A stretch of DNA of 6,252 nt from Flavisolibacter sp. (GCA_025936195.1 JAICTW010000177.1:1-6252), one strand, 5' to 3'. Counted from the stretch's first letter, positions 1 through 5,692 are shown. The notes: generated from the sequence alone by a model not told the origin. Program-made: numbers and translations.

Positions 1-424
1 GCTCGTAATTAACATTTGTATATTCTTTTTGTTTTGAAATTTTTATTGGATACAAATGACAACTGATGGGCTTTTTCCATTTTAATTTTCCATCATTGTA
101 AGCTTGCTCAATGCCGCATTTAATAATTCCATGTGCATCGCGGAAACCGTAAGCACAAATCTTTCCATCAACTGTTGGAGTTACCCAGCCAAATTCTCTG
201 TCATATAAATATTTTCCCTGCCGCTCAATTTCGTTCAACCCTTCTTTTGTAAGATAAGGTTTGATGACATTAAAATTTTCATCAATAATTTTTCTTTCTT
301 CTTTTTCCAAGGGAGCACCGGCATCACCATCTTCGCAACAACCACCTTTGCATTTATGAAGATCGCAAACAAATTTGGCTTCAATTACATCATCACTGAT
401 CAGAACATTATCAATTGCTATCAT
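1..424 (-). CDS. DUF3109 family cysteine-rich protein (C-terminus cut by window edge)
   Basis: The first 141 codons of a minus-strand gene are visible; it runs off the left edge. The ATG at 424-422 starts the protein MIAIDNVLISDDVIEAKFVC. The family signature follows at once: Cys20, Cys25 and the pair Cys29-Cys30 in CDLHKCKGGCCEDGDAGAPL, then Cys90, Cys103 and Cys122 in SCHLYPIKI. This pattern fits the DUF3109 family (about 190 residues, from memory), related to the YkgJ-type CxxxCC proteins thought to bind zinc or iron, so about 50 residues should lie outside the window. No signal peptide or membrane segment is seen, so it is probably cytoplasmic. Metal binding is inferred from the cysteines; the biochemical role is unknown. 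It lies 92 bp downstream of gldD on the same strand and has its own possible promoter, so it may be separately transcribed. Confidence 0.85.
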   Translation of the reverse strand, partial: MIAIDNVLISDDVIEAKFVCDLHKCKGGCCEDGDAGAPLEKEERKIIDENFNVIKPYLTKEGLNEIERQGKYLYDREFGWVTPTVDGKICAYGFRDAHGIIKCGIEQAYNDGKLKWKKPISCHLYPIKISKQKEYTNVNYE

Positions 425-462
425 AATCGCGGGTTAGCAGAATTAAAAGATCGAGGCAGGCG

Positions 463-470
463 CAAAATTA
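463..470 (-). promoter_or_regulatory. Possible promoter -7 box of the DUF3109 gene
   Basis: On the minus strand this reads TAATTTTG, an exact match to the Bacteroidota -7 consensus TAnnTTTG. It lies 38 bp upstream of the DUF3109 ATG, so transcription would start near 456 and give a leader of about 30 nt. No good -33 TTTG lies at the usual distance; instead the spacer holds the decamer repeat at 471-500. The eight-base match could arise by chance in AT-rich DNA. Confidence 0.35.
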
Positions 471-500
471 AAGGATTGAACAGGATTTGGTAGGATTAAC
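471..500. repeat. Three 10-bp units with an AGGATT core
   Basis: AGGATT occurs at 472-477, 482-487 and 492-497, exactly 10 bp apart, with variable bases between (AATCCT on the minus strand). It fills part of the 92-bp spacer between gldD and the DUF3109 gene, directly upstream of the possible -7 box at 463-470. Degenerate AATCCT decamers are, from memory, frequent in Bacteroidota spacers, so this may be a copy of an interspersed repeat. The helical-turn spacing next to a promoter-like box also fits a phased protein-binding site. The repeat is directly visible; both interpretations are inference. Confidence 0.6.
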
Positions 501-516
501 AAACAACTCGGGTTAT

Positions 517-1251
517 TTATCTCCACTTCAGCGTATTGATCAAATGCCAAAGATCTTTCTTTAAAAAATCATTTACCGGTTGCAAAGAATCGGCATTGGG
601 CGTAGCTGAAAAATATAATGCACCTCTTAAAAAATGTTTGATGGAGTCGGTTACAAAAAACTGATTGCCCGTAGCCGCATTTCCTTTTAATGTAAAATAA
701 ACGCCTCCCGATCCGTTGGGCGTAGTGAATTCCTGCGATTGAATGGCAGATGCTTTATACGTATGCTGTTTGTACGACAGGGTAAAAGCATCATTCACCA
801 AAGAGTCAAACTTATTTTTCCCAATCTCTTTGTAGGACAAATAAATTCTTCCGTTGAAGCGGGGAAAATCAATATTGATCCAGTATGGGTTTTCGGGATG
901 CTGATCGAAAAAGAGTGAATCCTTAATTATATTTCCATACACAGGATATTCAAAAGTGTAAGGATAACCCGGCTGATCAAAAAGCCTATACTGCTTTTGC
1001 GGCAAAGCAATTTTAAAATAACCACGGGGCCTTGGAGTATAGTTGCTACTACAGGAAGAGAAGAAAACAGCAATAAGAAACAGGAATGAAAAGATAGTCC
1101 CTTGTTTTATTTTAGAGTTGGCAATTGGCAATTGGCAATTGGCAGTTGAACAGCTCTCCAGTAAATTATTTTCAGAAGGACAAACAACCCCATTGAATTG
1201 ATCAACTGCAAACTGATGGCTACCGGTTATCAACTTTTCGATACGCTTCAT
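517..1251 (-). CDS. gldD: Gliding motility lipoprotein GldD
   Basis: GldD is a lipoprotein needed for gliding and for type IX secretion in Flavobacterium-type bacteria. The mature part begins CSSNYTPRPRGYFKIALP, matching the GldD hallmark (Cys, then a PRPRGYF-like motif), and runs through the conserved body to the end WHLINTLKWR. A hydrophobic stretch at residues 52-64 followed by SSC with Cys67 is a lipoprotein signal peptide, so the protein should be exported and lipid-anchored. At 244 residues it is longer than the roughly 190 I recall for the family. The excess is an N-terminal extension of about 40 residues, partly encoded by the TTGGCAA repeat at 1118-1145. The ATG at 1251 overlaps the gldE end by 32 bp and is the only in-frame ATG before the signal peptide. 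A TTG at 1131 would give a normal 27-residue signal peptide (MPIANSKIKQGTIFS onward). Identity is sure; the start is not. Confidence 0.93.
   Translation of the reverse strand: MKRIEKLITGSHQFAVDQFNGVVCPSENNLLESCSTANCQLPIANSKIKQGTIFSFLFLIAVFFSSCSSNYTPRPRGYFKIALPQKQYRLFDQPGYPYTFEYPVYGNIIKDSLFFDQHPENPYWINIDFPRFNGRIYLSYKEIGKNKFDSLVNDAFTLSYKQHTYKASAIQSQEFTTPNGSGGVYFTLKGNAATGNQFFVTDSIKHFLRGALYFSATPNADSLQPVNDFLKKDLWHLINTLKWR
1118..1145. repeat. Four tandem TTGGCAA heptamers inside the gldD 5' region
   Basis: Plus-strand units are TTGGCAA at 1118-1124, 1125-1131 and 1132-1138, then TTGGCAG at 1139-1145, followed by another TTG. On the coding strand they read as TTGCCAA and encode the NCQLPIAN stretch of the GldD extension (residues about 36-45). 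Seven is not a multiple of three, so gain or loss of one unit would shift the frame between the upstream ATG and the lipoprotein body. Similar TTGGCAA runs are, from memory, scattered through Bacteroidota spacers, which suggests that a repeat entered the start of this gene. Confidence 0.85.
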
Positions 1252-2590
1252 TTTTGTCGTGATTGATGTAGATCTTGATGGTTTTAATGCGGTTCTTTTC
1301 TATTTCCAAAACAGTGAAATCAAAATCGCCTGTGCTTACCGTTTCGTTCACGGATGGGATTTTTCCAGCCAATTCCAGAACCAATCCCCCCAAAGAATCA
1401 CTTTCACCTTTCACCGCATCAAACGTATCAATGGGCAACCGCATGGCGCGACAGAGATCGTACAACATAATTTTTGCATCGGCTATATAGGTGTTATCAT
1501 CTGCCTTGCGAACGGCGCTTTCTTCTTCATCAAATTCATCCCTGATATCGCCTACAATTTCTTCAATAATATCTTCCATGGTTACAATGCCGCTGGCGCC
1601 GCCAAATTCATCCACTACAATGGCAAAATGAATCCGTTTGGTTTGAAATTCTTTCAAAAGATCACTGATCAGTTTTGATTCGGGAACAAATAATGTTGGC
1701 CGGATCAAACCATGCCAGTCAAAATTGGTTTGATGAATAAATTGCAGAAGGTCTTTTGTGTTGAGCACACCAACCGTATCATCCAAACTTCCTTTATAAA
1801 CCGGCAGACGGGAATAATGCAATTCTTCTACTTTCTTGATCAGGTCCTGGAAAGGAGTATCAAAATCAATTCCGTTCACATCTAACCTGAACTTCATGAT
1901 CTGCTTCACAGAAATATTGCTGAACTTGACAATCCCTTTTAAAATATTTTTTTCTTCTACGGAAGTGGCTTCATTATTTATTTCAATGGCATCATCCAGT
2001 TCCTTCATACTGGTGGCTTCCGATTCATTGGCGCCGCTGGTTTCGCTGATCTGGTCGGCAATAGCCACCATTCGCAAGCTGATCTTTCTCAAAAGCAAAT
2101 GCAAGGCCTCCACAACGGAAGAAACTCCATAAGCAAAACGAAGTGTATTTTGAGTAGCCCAAACCTTTGGCAACATCTTTCCCAAAAAAACAAGCACAAA
2201 AGCAATGACTACAATTTTAATAAGCATGTCTATATCCAGAGGAATGAAAACATTCACCACTCCAAAATGCAATACCTGTGTCAGAAAAAAATTGGCGAGG
2301 ATGATGATGCTGATATTGAAAAGTCCATTGGCAATTAGCAAAGAAGTGTAAACGGCTTTTCTTTCCTCCAGCAAGGCGGTGATCCTGCGTGCCGCTGCGT
2401 GTTGTTTTGTTTTCAGCACATTTATATCCTTATGCTGTAAAGAAAATAAAGCCACTTCCGCACCTGAAGTAATAAAGCTCAAAAGCAATAAAATAAAAAG
2501 GAAGACCACCAAAAAAACGGTGCTTTGCGGATTAACTGCAAGAAAAATATGTAGCTGCGTGTGTAAAAAAATAATGACCGAAGGATCCAT
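1220..2590 (-). CDS. gldE: Gliding motility-associated protein GldE (CNNM/CBS/CorC-type membrane protein)
   Basis: This 456-residue protein has the layout of the HlyC/CorC family. Hydrophobic segments lie at about residues 22-43, 82-105 and 118-140, forming a DUF21/CNNM membrane domain that includes the TSGAEVALFSL motif at 41-51. A CBS pair follows at about 227-285 (RLPVYKGSLDDTVGVLNTKD at 261-280) and 293-350 (VVDEFGGASGIVTMEDIIEE at 325-344). A CorC/HlyC C-terminal domain occupies about 363-445. Its place directly before gldD identifies it as GldE rather than a generic CorC paralogue. It should sit in the inner membrane with CBS domains in the cytoplasm. From what is known in Flavobacterium, GldE supports gliding and its overexpression partly suppresses gldB mutants; relatives are linked to Mg/Co transport or efflux, but transport by GldE is unproven. 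The ATG at 2590 gives a short N-terminus before the first membrane segment. The TAG at 1222-1220 lies inside the annotated gldD start region, suggesting co-transcription and possibly coupled translation. Confidence 0.93.
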   Translation of the reverse strand: MDPSVIIFLHTQLHIFLAVNPQSTVFLVVFLFILLLLSFITSGAEVALFSLQHKDINVLKTKQHAAARRITALLEERKAVYTSLLIANGLFNISIIILANFFLTQVLHFGVVNVFIPLDIDMLIKIVVIAFVLVFLGKMLPKVWATQNTLRFAYGVSSVVEALHLLLRKISLRMVAIADQISETSGANESEATSMKELDDAIEINNEATSVEEKNILKGIVKFSNISVKQIMKFRLDVNGIDFDTPFQDLIKKVEELHYSRLPVYKGSLDDTVGVLNTKDLLQFIHQTNFDWHGLIRPTLFVPESKLISDLLKEFQTKRIHFAIVVDEFGGASGIVTMEDIIEEIVGDIRDEFDEEESAVRKADDNTYIADAKIMLYDLCRAMRLPIDTFDAVKGESDSLGGLVLELAGKIPSVNETVSTGDFDFTVLEIEKNRIKTIKIYINHDKNEAYRKVDNR

Positions 2591-2610
2591 TCAACTGTTT
2601 TGGTGACTTA

Positions 2611-2642
2611 AACGAACGGAAAGGCAGGTCATAAGGCCTGCC
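2611..2642 (-). terminator. Hairpin between ssb and gldE, possible terminator or attenuator
   Basis: Read on the minus strand, GGCAGGCC (2642-2635), a TTAT loop and GACCTGCC (2630-2623) form a GC-rich stem of six perfect pairs plus an inner C-G pair across one mismatch. A T-rich run, TTTCCGTTCGTTT, follows. It lies about 30 bp after the ssb stop and 32 bp before the gldE ATG. This fits an intrinsic terminator of ssb or partial read-through into gldE. The T-tract is interrupted, so strength is uncertain. Confidence 0.6.
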
Positions 2643-2672
2643 AGTTATACTGTAAAAATAGTCCTTTATTTC

Positions 2673-3113
2673 TTAGAATTCCATGTCAGAAGAAGTATCG
2701 CCCAAAGAAGTGTCAGGACTGCCGCCACCAAAATCTTCCAAACCTGGATCGCTATGCAGGCCTGCGTGACCTCCACTATCGGAACGCTTATCCAGCATAA
2801 TAAGATTGTCGCCCACGACTTCGGTGGCAAACTTACGATTGCCTTCTTTGTCTTCCCAGCTCCTGGTCCTTAGCCTCCCTTCAATATAAACGAGGCTGCC
2901 TTTGTGCAAATATTTTTGAGCCAGTTCGGCAAGACCCCGCCAAAGAACTACGGTGTGCCACTCGGTTTGCGAGATCAGTTTTCCTGATCTGTCCTTAAAA
3001 GTTTCCGTCGTTGCCAAAGGAAATTTGGCTACGCCGATATTTCCTTCTAAAAATTGAACATCCGGATCCTTACCCAAATTGCCAATGAGCATAACCCTGT
3101 TTACTCCTCTCAT
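2673..3113 (-). CDS. ssb: Single-stranded DNA-binding protein SSB
   Basis: SSB coats single-stranded DNA during replication, repair and recombination and recruits partners through its C-terminal tip. The N-terminal OB fold spans about residues 1-108, with the family start MRGVNRVMLIGNLGKDPDVQ, the TEWHTVVLWRGLAE core (50-63, including DNA-stacking Trp52) and KGSLVYIEGRLRTRSWED (71-88). A short Gly/Ser/Asp-rich linker follows, from about 110. At 146 residues it is a short but normal bacterial SSB. The tip reads SSDMEF: acidic and ending in Phe, but with Glu where the usual DDDIPF-type tip has Pro, and with fewer Asp. It lies 96 bp after mutY and 82 bp before gldE, with a promoter-like box upstream and a hairpin downstream, so it may be its own transcription unit. 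No Shine-Dalgarno is seen before the ATG. The name is secure. Confidence 0.96.
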   Translation of the reverse strand: MRGVNRVMLIGNLGKDPDVQFLEGNIGVAKFPLATTETFKDRSGKLISQTEWHTVVLWRGLAELAQKYLHKGSLVYIEGRLRTRSWEDKEGNRKFATEVVGDNLIMLDKRSDSGGHAGLHSDPGLEDFGGGSPDTSLGDTSSDMEF

Positions 3114-3180
3114 ACGCTTCTGATTTATCTTGTTTTACAAATCGTCTGAAAATTCCTCTTATAAATTTAAAAAAGATAAT

Positions 3181-3188
3181 CAAATTTA
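3181..3188 (-). promoter_or_regulatory. Possible promoter -7 box of ssb
   Basis: The minus strand reads TAAATTTG, an exact TAnnTTTG box, 67 bp upstream of the ssb ATG. A TTTA at about the usual -33 distance matches three of the four TTTG bases. Transcription would start near 3174, giving a leader of about 60 nt. The box lies inside an 8-bp AT-only inverted repeat (3161-3168 and 3182-3189). AT-rich context lowers confidence. Confidence 0.4.
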
Positions 3189-3209
3189 TTGCCAGCACAT
3201 TGGGCTAAA

Positions 3210-4307
3210 TTATTTCAAATGATGTATAACGAACTCTTGCAAAGACCTTGGAAAAGCGTATTTCTTTAATTCTGAGATTTTTATCCAGGCAAAACCGGGA
3301 AACGGCTGTCGTCTTTTGAGATCAAGTTGCAAAAAAGAAAAATAGATTAGCTGGTGGGAAAGCTTTTGTTTGGCAACATAATTTCCATTCAAATGAAATT
3401 CTGTAGTTCCATACTGTTTTGTGAACACTTTGATTAATTTTTCCGGCGAAAGAGATTGTTCTGTTTCGATCAGCACAAATTCAAACAATTGCTGCCAGAT
3501 ATCTTTTGAAATTCGTTGATGAATCAAAACCTGGTCTTTATACTTTACAACAAAGTAGTTCAGCCATCGTTCTTTGATCTTTACTTTCTTCTCTTTTACC
3601 GGAAGCAAATCTTGTTTTCCTTTTTGGTAGGCTTTACAATAATTATGAAAGAAGCATATCTCGCATTCGGGATAAGGTTTGCATACAACAGCACCAAAAT
3701 CCATAATGGCCTGATTGTATTCCCCTGCTTTTTTCTTTGGAAGAATTTCCTGCGCCCATGTAGAAAAATAGCTTTTGCCTTCGGTGGAATCAATAGGTAT
3801 TTCAATGTCAAAAATTCTGGACAACACACGAAATACATTTCCATCTAAAACAGCATAAGGCAAATTATAAGCAAAAGACGCAATAGCAGAGGCTGTGTAA
3901 CTTCCGACTCCTTTTAATTGAAGAATAGAATCAAAATCCTTTGGAAAAACTCCTTTCAACTCTTTCGAAACAAATTTTGCTGTTGCGATAAGATTTCTGC
4001 ATCTTGAATAATAGCCCAATCCTTCCCATGATTTAAAAACTTTTTCTTCCGGAGCTTTTGCAAGCACATGCACATTGGGAAAGGTCCTGATAAAGTTTTC
4101 ATAATATTTCAGCCCCTGCTCCACTCTCGTCTGTTGCAAAATGATCTCGCTCAACCAGATTTTATAAGGATCCTTTTCTCCCTTCCAGGGCATTTGCCGG
4201 GTGTTCTTTTTTTTATTCCAATTCAAAAGTTTCTGAACAAACAGCTTTTGCAGTGCCTCGTCCGACCTATTTTTTAAGTGCTGAGAATAAGTTTTTTCGC
4301 TTTTCAT
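3210..4307 (-). CDS. mutY: A/G-specific adenine glycosylase MutY
   Basis: MutY removes adenine mispaired with 8-oxoguanine, preventing G:C to T:A mutations after oxidative damage. The 365-residue protein has the whole family layout. SEIILQQT (53-60) carries catalytic Glu54. GLGYYSR (96-102) is the conserved recognition loop. LKGVGSYTASAI (131-142) is the helix-hairpin-helix. LDGNVFRVLSR (154-164) carries catalytic Asp155. The [4Fe-4S] cysteines are Cys209, Cys215, Cys218 and Cys224, spaced C-x5-C-x2-C-x5-C; the E. coli first spacing is x6. From about 245 a NUDIX-like C-terminal domain reads 8-oxoG, and LSH at 316-318 stands where E. coli has the FSH motif. The ATG at 4307 gives a lysine-rich N-terminus of usual size. 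The gene diverges from the HU gene over 96 bp. A weak minus-strand promoter (TTG at 4355-4353, TATTTTTA at 4336-4329) is possible but its spacing is short. Confidence 0.96.
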   Translation of the reverse strand: MKSEKTYSQHLKNRSDEALQKLFVQKLLNWNKKKNTRQMPWKGEKDPYKIWLSEIILQQTRVEQGLKYYENFIRTFPNVHVLAKAPEEKVFKSWEGLGYYSRCRNLIATAKFVSKELKGVFPKDFDSILQLKGVGSYTASAIASFAYNLPYAVLDGNVFRVLSRIFDIEIPIDSTEGKSYFSTWAQEILPKKKAGEYNQAIMDFGAVVCKPYPECEICFFHNYCKAYQKGKQDLLPVKEKKVKIKERWLNYFVVKYKDQVLIHQRISKDIWQQLFEFVLIETEQSLSPEKLIKVFTKQYGTTEFHLNGNYVAKQKLSHQLIYFSFLQLDLKRRQPFPGFAWIKISELKKYAFPRSLQEFVIHHLK

Positions 4308-4348
4308 TTCGTTGTAAGATCATCTGAATAAAAATATTTTCTATTCTG

Positions 4349-4379
4349 TTGACAATCATTGTATTTTGTCCTATATTGG
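4349..4379 (+). promoter_or_regulatory. Promoter of the HU gene
   Basis: TTGACA at 4349-4354 and TATATT at 4372-4377 are 17 bp apart, a near-ideal sigma70-like arrangement. Seen as a Bacteroidota promoter, TATATTGG (4372-4379) matches TAnnTTTG in seven of eight positions, with a TTG about 20 bp upstream. Transcription would begin near 4385, about 20 nt before the HU ATG at 4404. This is the best promoter in the window and fits an abundant nucleoid protein. Confidence 0.7.
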
Positions 4380-4403
4380 TTCATCAAACATAAAAACTTC
4401 GCT

Positions 4404-4694
4404 ATGAGAAAGGCAGACTTAGTTAACCAGATCTCTGAAAAAACAGGCATTCCCAAAGTTGACGTTTTGGTAACGCTTGAACAAATGTTCAAAGAAATAA
4501 AGGATTCTCTTTCCAAAGGTGAAAACATTTATATAAGGGGCTTTGGTTCCTTTATCACCAAAAGAAGAGCCGCTAAAATTGGAAGGAACATTAAGAAAAA
4601 TGTTGCGGTTCATATACCCGAACACCACATTCCTGCATTCAAGCCGGCCAAGGAGTTTGTAGCCGAAGTGAAAAAGATCACTGTGGTGCAGTAA
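4404..4694 (+). CDS. hup: HU/IHF-family DNA-binding protein
   Basis: HU-type proteins bind and bend DNA as dimers and organise the nucleoid. The 96-residue product begins MRKADLVNQISEKTGI and shows the dimerisation helices, the IYIRGFGSFITKRRAAK sheet motif and the DNA-binding arm from GRN, ending in IPAFKPAKEF, a standard HU C-terminus. The arm reads GRNIKKNVAVHIPEHHIPAF; the usual GRNPxT is replaced by GRNIKK. Length matches the family. I chose the ATG at 4404 because the in-frame ATG at 4359 falls between the -35 and -10 boxes of the promoter and would add 15 residues unlike HU. The gene diverges from mutY and is followed after 29 bp by the TPR gene, probably in one operon. HU and IHF subunits cannot be separated by eye here. 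Confidence 0.94.
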   Translation: MRKADLVNQISEKTGIPKVDVLVTLEQMFKEIKDSLSKGENIYIRGFGSFITKRRAAKIGRNIKKNVAVHIPEHHIPAFKPAKEFVAEVKKITVVQ

Positions 4695-4701
4695 ATTTGC
4701 G

Positions 4702-4719
4702 TCCTTCACTTTAGAAGGA
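4702..4719 (+). promoter_or_regulatory. Small hairpin covering an SD-like AGAAGGA before the TPR gene
   Basis: TCCTTC (4702-4707) and GAAGGA (4714-4719) form a perfect 6-bp stem with the loop ACTTTA. The right arm is part of AGAAGGA, a Shine-Dalgarno-like sequence ending 4 bp before the ATG at 4724. No other gene in the window has such a site, and Bacteroidota rarely depend on one. Whether it is used or masked is unknown. Confidence 0.4.
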
Positions 4720-4723
4720 TGAT

Positions 4724-5569
4724 ATGAACAGAAATCAGTGGATCATTTTTAGTATTGCCTTACTCATTGCTGCCGGATTGTACGCCGCTTCAGAAAAACA
4801 ATTTTTTGGTCCGCCAAAAATCGCAAAGCCACAGCCGGAAATAGCCGCTCAGTCTCATTTTTCTACGGATAGTGTTTTGTATTATGCAAAACAACGTTTG
4901 TCTGCCAACCAGGTTACCCGCCTTAATTTTTTGGAACATAGTATTTCAAGAGGTGATGTAAAGGACCAGCAAATTCATATTTATCATCAGTTAGCAAGGT
5001 TTTGGGGAGATACTGCAAAAACATTCGCTCCATTCGCCTGGTACACAGCCGAAGCAGCAAGGTTGGAAAATTCAGAAAAATCCCTCACATTTGCAGCCCG
5101 TTTGTTTTTGGACAGTCTTGCGGAAGAAAATGATTCTCAACTCAAACAATGGGAAGCATTGCAGGCAAAAGATTTGTTCGAACGTTCTTTGAAACTGAAT
5201 CCGGATAATGACTCATCCAAAGTTGGGTTGGGTGAAGTTTACCTCTACGGAGCAATTGCCATGCCTATGCAGGGAATTGCACTCATCAAAGAGGTAACCG
5301 AAAAGGATTCTAATAATATTTATGCTCAAATGAGTTTGGGAAGGGCAAGTTTGATGTCGAATCAAACAGAGAAAGCAGTTGAGCATTTTAAAAAAGTGGT
5401 TGCTTTACAACCTAAAAATATTGAAGCTATTTTTCGCGTAGCAGAAATAGCGGAACAAACAGGAAACAAAAAAGAAGCGATTGAATGGTACACAAAATTG
5501 TTACCCTTGATCAACAGAACGGAAATCCAACGTGACATAGAAACGAGAATTGCCGAACTGAAAAAATAA
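4724..5569 (+). CDS. Membrane-anchored tetratricopeptide repeat (TPR) protein
   Basis: The 281-residue protein begins with MNRNQWIIFSIALLIAAGLY, one hydrophobic segment at about residues 6-22. This is probably an uncleaved signal anchor that places the rest in the periplasm; no lipobox cysteine is present. After a Pro-rich linker (about 29-40) the protein is helical. TPR units can be read at about 145-160 (AKDLFERSLKLNPDN), 164-197, 199-231 (TEKAVEHFKKVVALQPKN) and 233-263 (GNKKEAIEWYTKLLPL). TPRs mediate protein-protein contacts; no catalytic domain is visible and the partner is unknown. The gene follows HU by 29 bp and precedes the 31-residue basic gene by 27 bp, so the three are probably co-transcribed. 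A TPR gene beside HU and RNase E/G recurs in Bacteroidota as far as I recall, but no experimental role is known to me. Confidence 0.85.
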   Translation: MNRNQWIIFSIALLIAAGLYAASEKQFFGPPKIAKPQPEIAAQSHFSTDSVLYYAKQRLSANQVTRLNFLEHSISRGDVKDQQIHIYHQLARFWGDTAKTFAPFAWYTAEAARLENSEKSLTFAARLFLDSLAEENDSQLKQWEALQAKDLFERSLKLNPDNDSSKVGLGEVYLYGAIAMPMQGIALIKEVTEKDSNNIYAQMSLGRASLMSNQTEKAVEHFKKVVALQPKNIEAIFRVAEIAEQTGNKKEAIEWYTKLLPLINRTEIQRDIETRIAELKK

Positions 5570-5596
5570 ATTATTAAATAAAAACATTCACGAAGT

Positions 5597-5692
5597 ATGC
5601 CTTGTGGTAAAAAAAGAAAGCGTCATAAAATTGCGACGCACAAGCGTAAAAAAAGATTAAGAAAGAACCGTCATAAAAAAAGAAATAAATAG
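5597..5692 (+). CDS. 31-residue very basic protein, likely ribosomal (bS22/mS38-like)
   Basis: The ATG at 5597 opens a 31-codon frame ending in TAG, starting MPCGKKRKRHKIATHKRKKR. About two thirds of residues are Lys, Arg or His and none is acidic. The core pattern I-x-x-H-K-R-K-K-x-L-R-K-N-R resembles the C-terminal domain of mitochondrial mS38 (AURKAIP1/COX24) and the actinobacterial 30S protein bS22, in which M-x-x-H/K-K-x-R-K-x-x-K/R-K/R-T-R recurs. This points to an rRNA-binding ribosomal protein. I recall near-identical short proteins (MPSGKKRKRHK-type) throughout Bacteroidota, but the assignment by homology is inference. It lies 27 bp after the TPR gene and directly before a strong terminator, so it is the last gene of the HU operon. 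It is short enough for automatic annotation to miss. Confidence 0.8.
   Translation: MPCGKKRKRHKIATHKRKKRLRKNRHKKRNK

Noticed and set aside
471..500. Decamer repeat as a CRISPR remnant
   Set aside because: Units are 10 bp without unique spacers and no cas gene is nearby.
1118..1145. Heptamer repeat as an insertion-sequence end or attachment site
   Set aside because: There is no transposase, inverted terminal repeat or flanking target duplication.
1259..2606. Several plus-strand open frames (1259-1678, 1275-1490, 1836-2132, 2099-2338, 2379-2606)
   Set aside because: All lie antisense to gldE, whose full domain layout is certain; none resembles a known protein.
3516..4277. Open frames at 3516-3848 and 4068-4277 (plus) and 3596-3844 (minus) within mutY
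   Set aside because: They are shadows of mutY in other frames; the mutY frame carries all catalytic motifs.
4359..4403. 15-codon upstream extension of the HU gene
   Set aside because: The ATG at 4359 lies between the promoter boxes, so it would not be in the mRNA, and HU proteins begin at the MRKADL-type start.
4304..4709. Minus-strand frames 4304-4528 and 4419-4709
   Set aside because: Both are antisense to the HU gene, and the first also covers the promoter spacer; no family resemblance.
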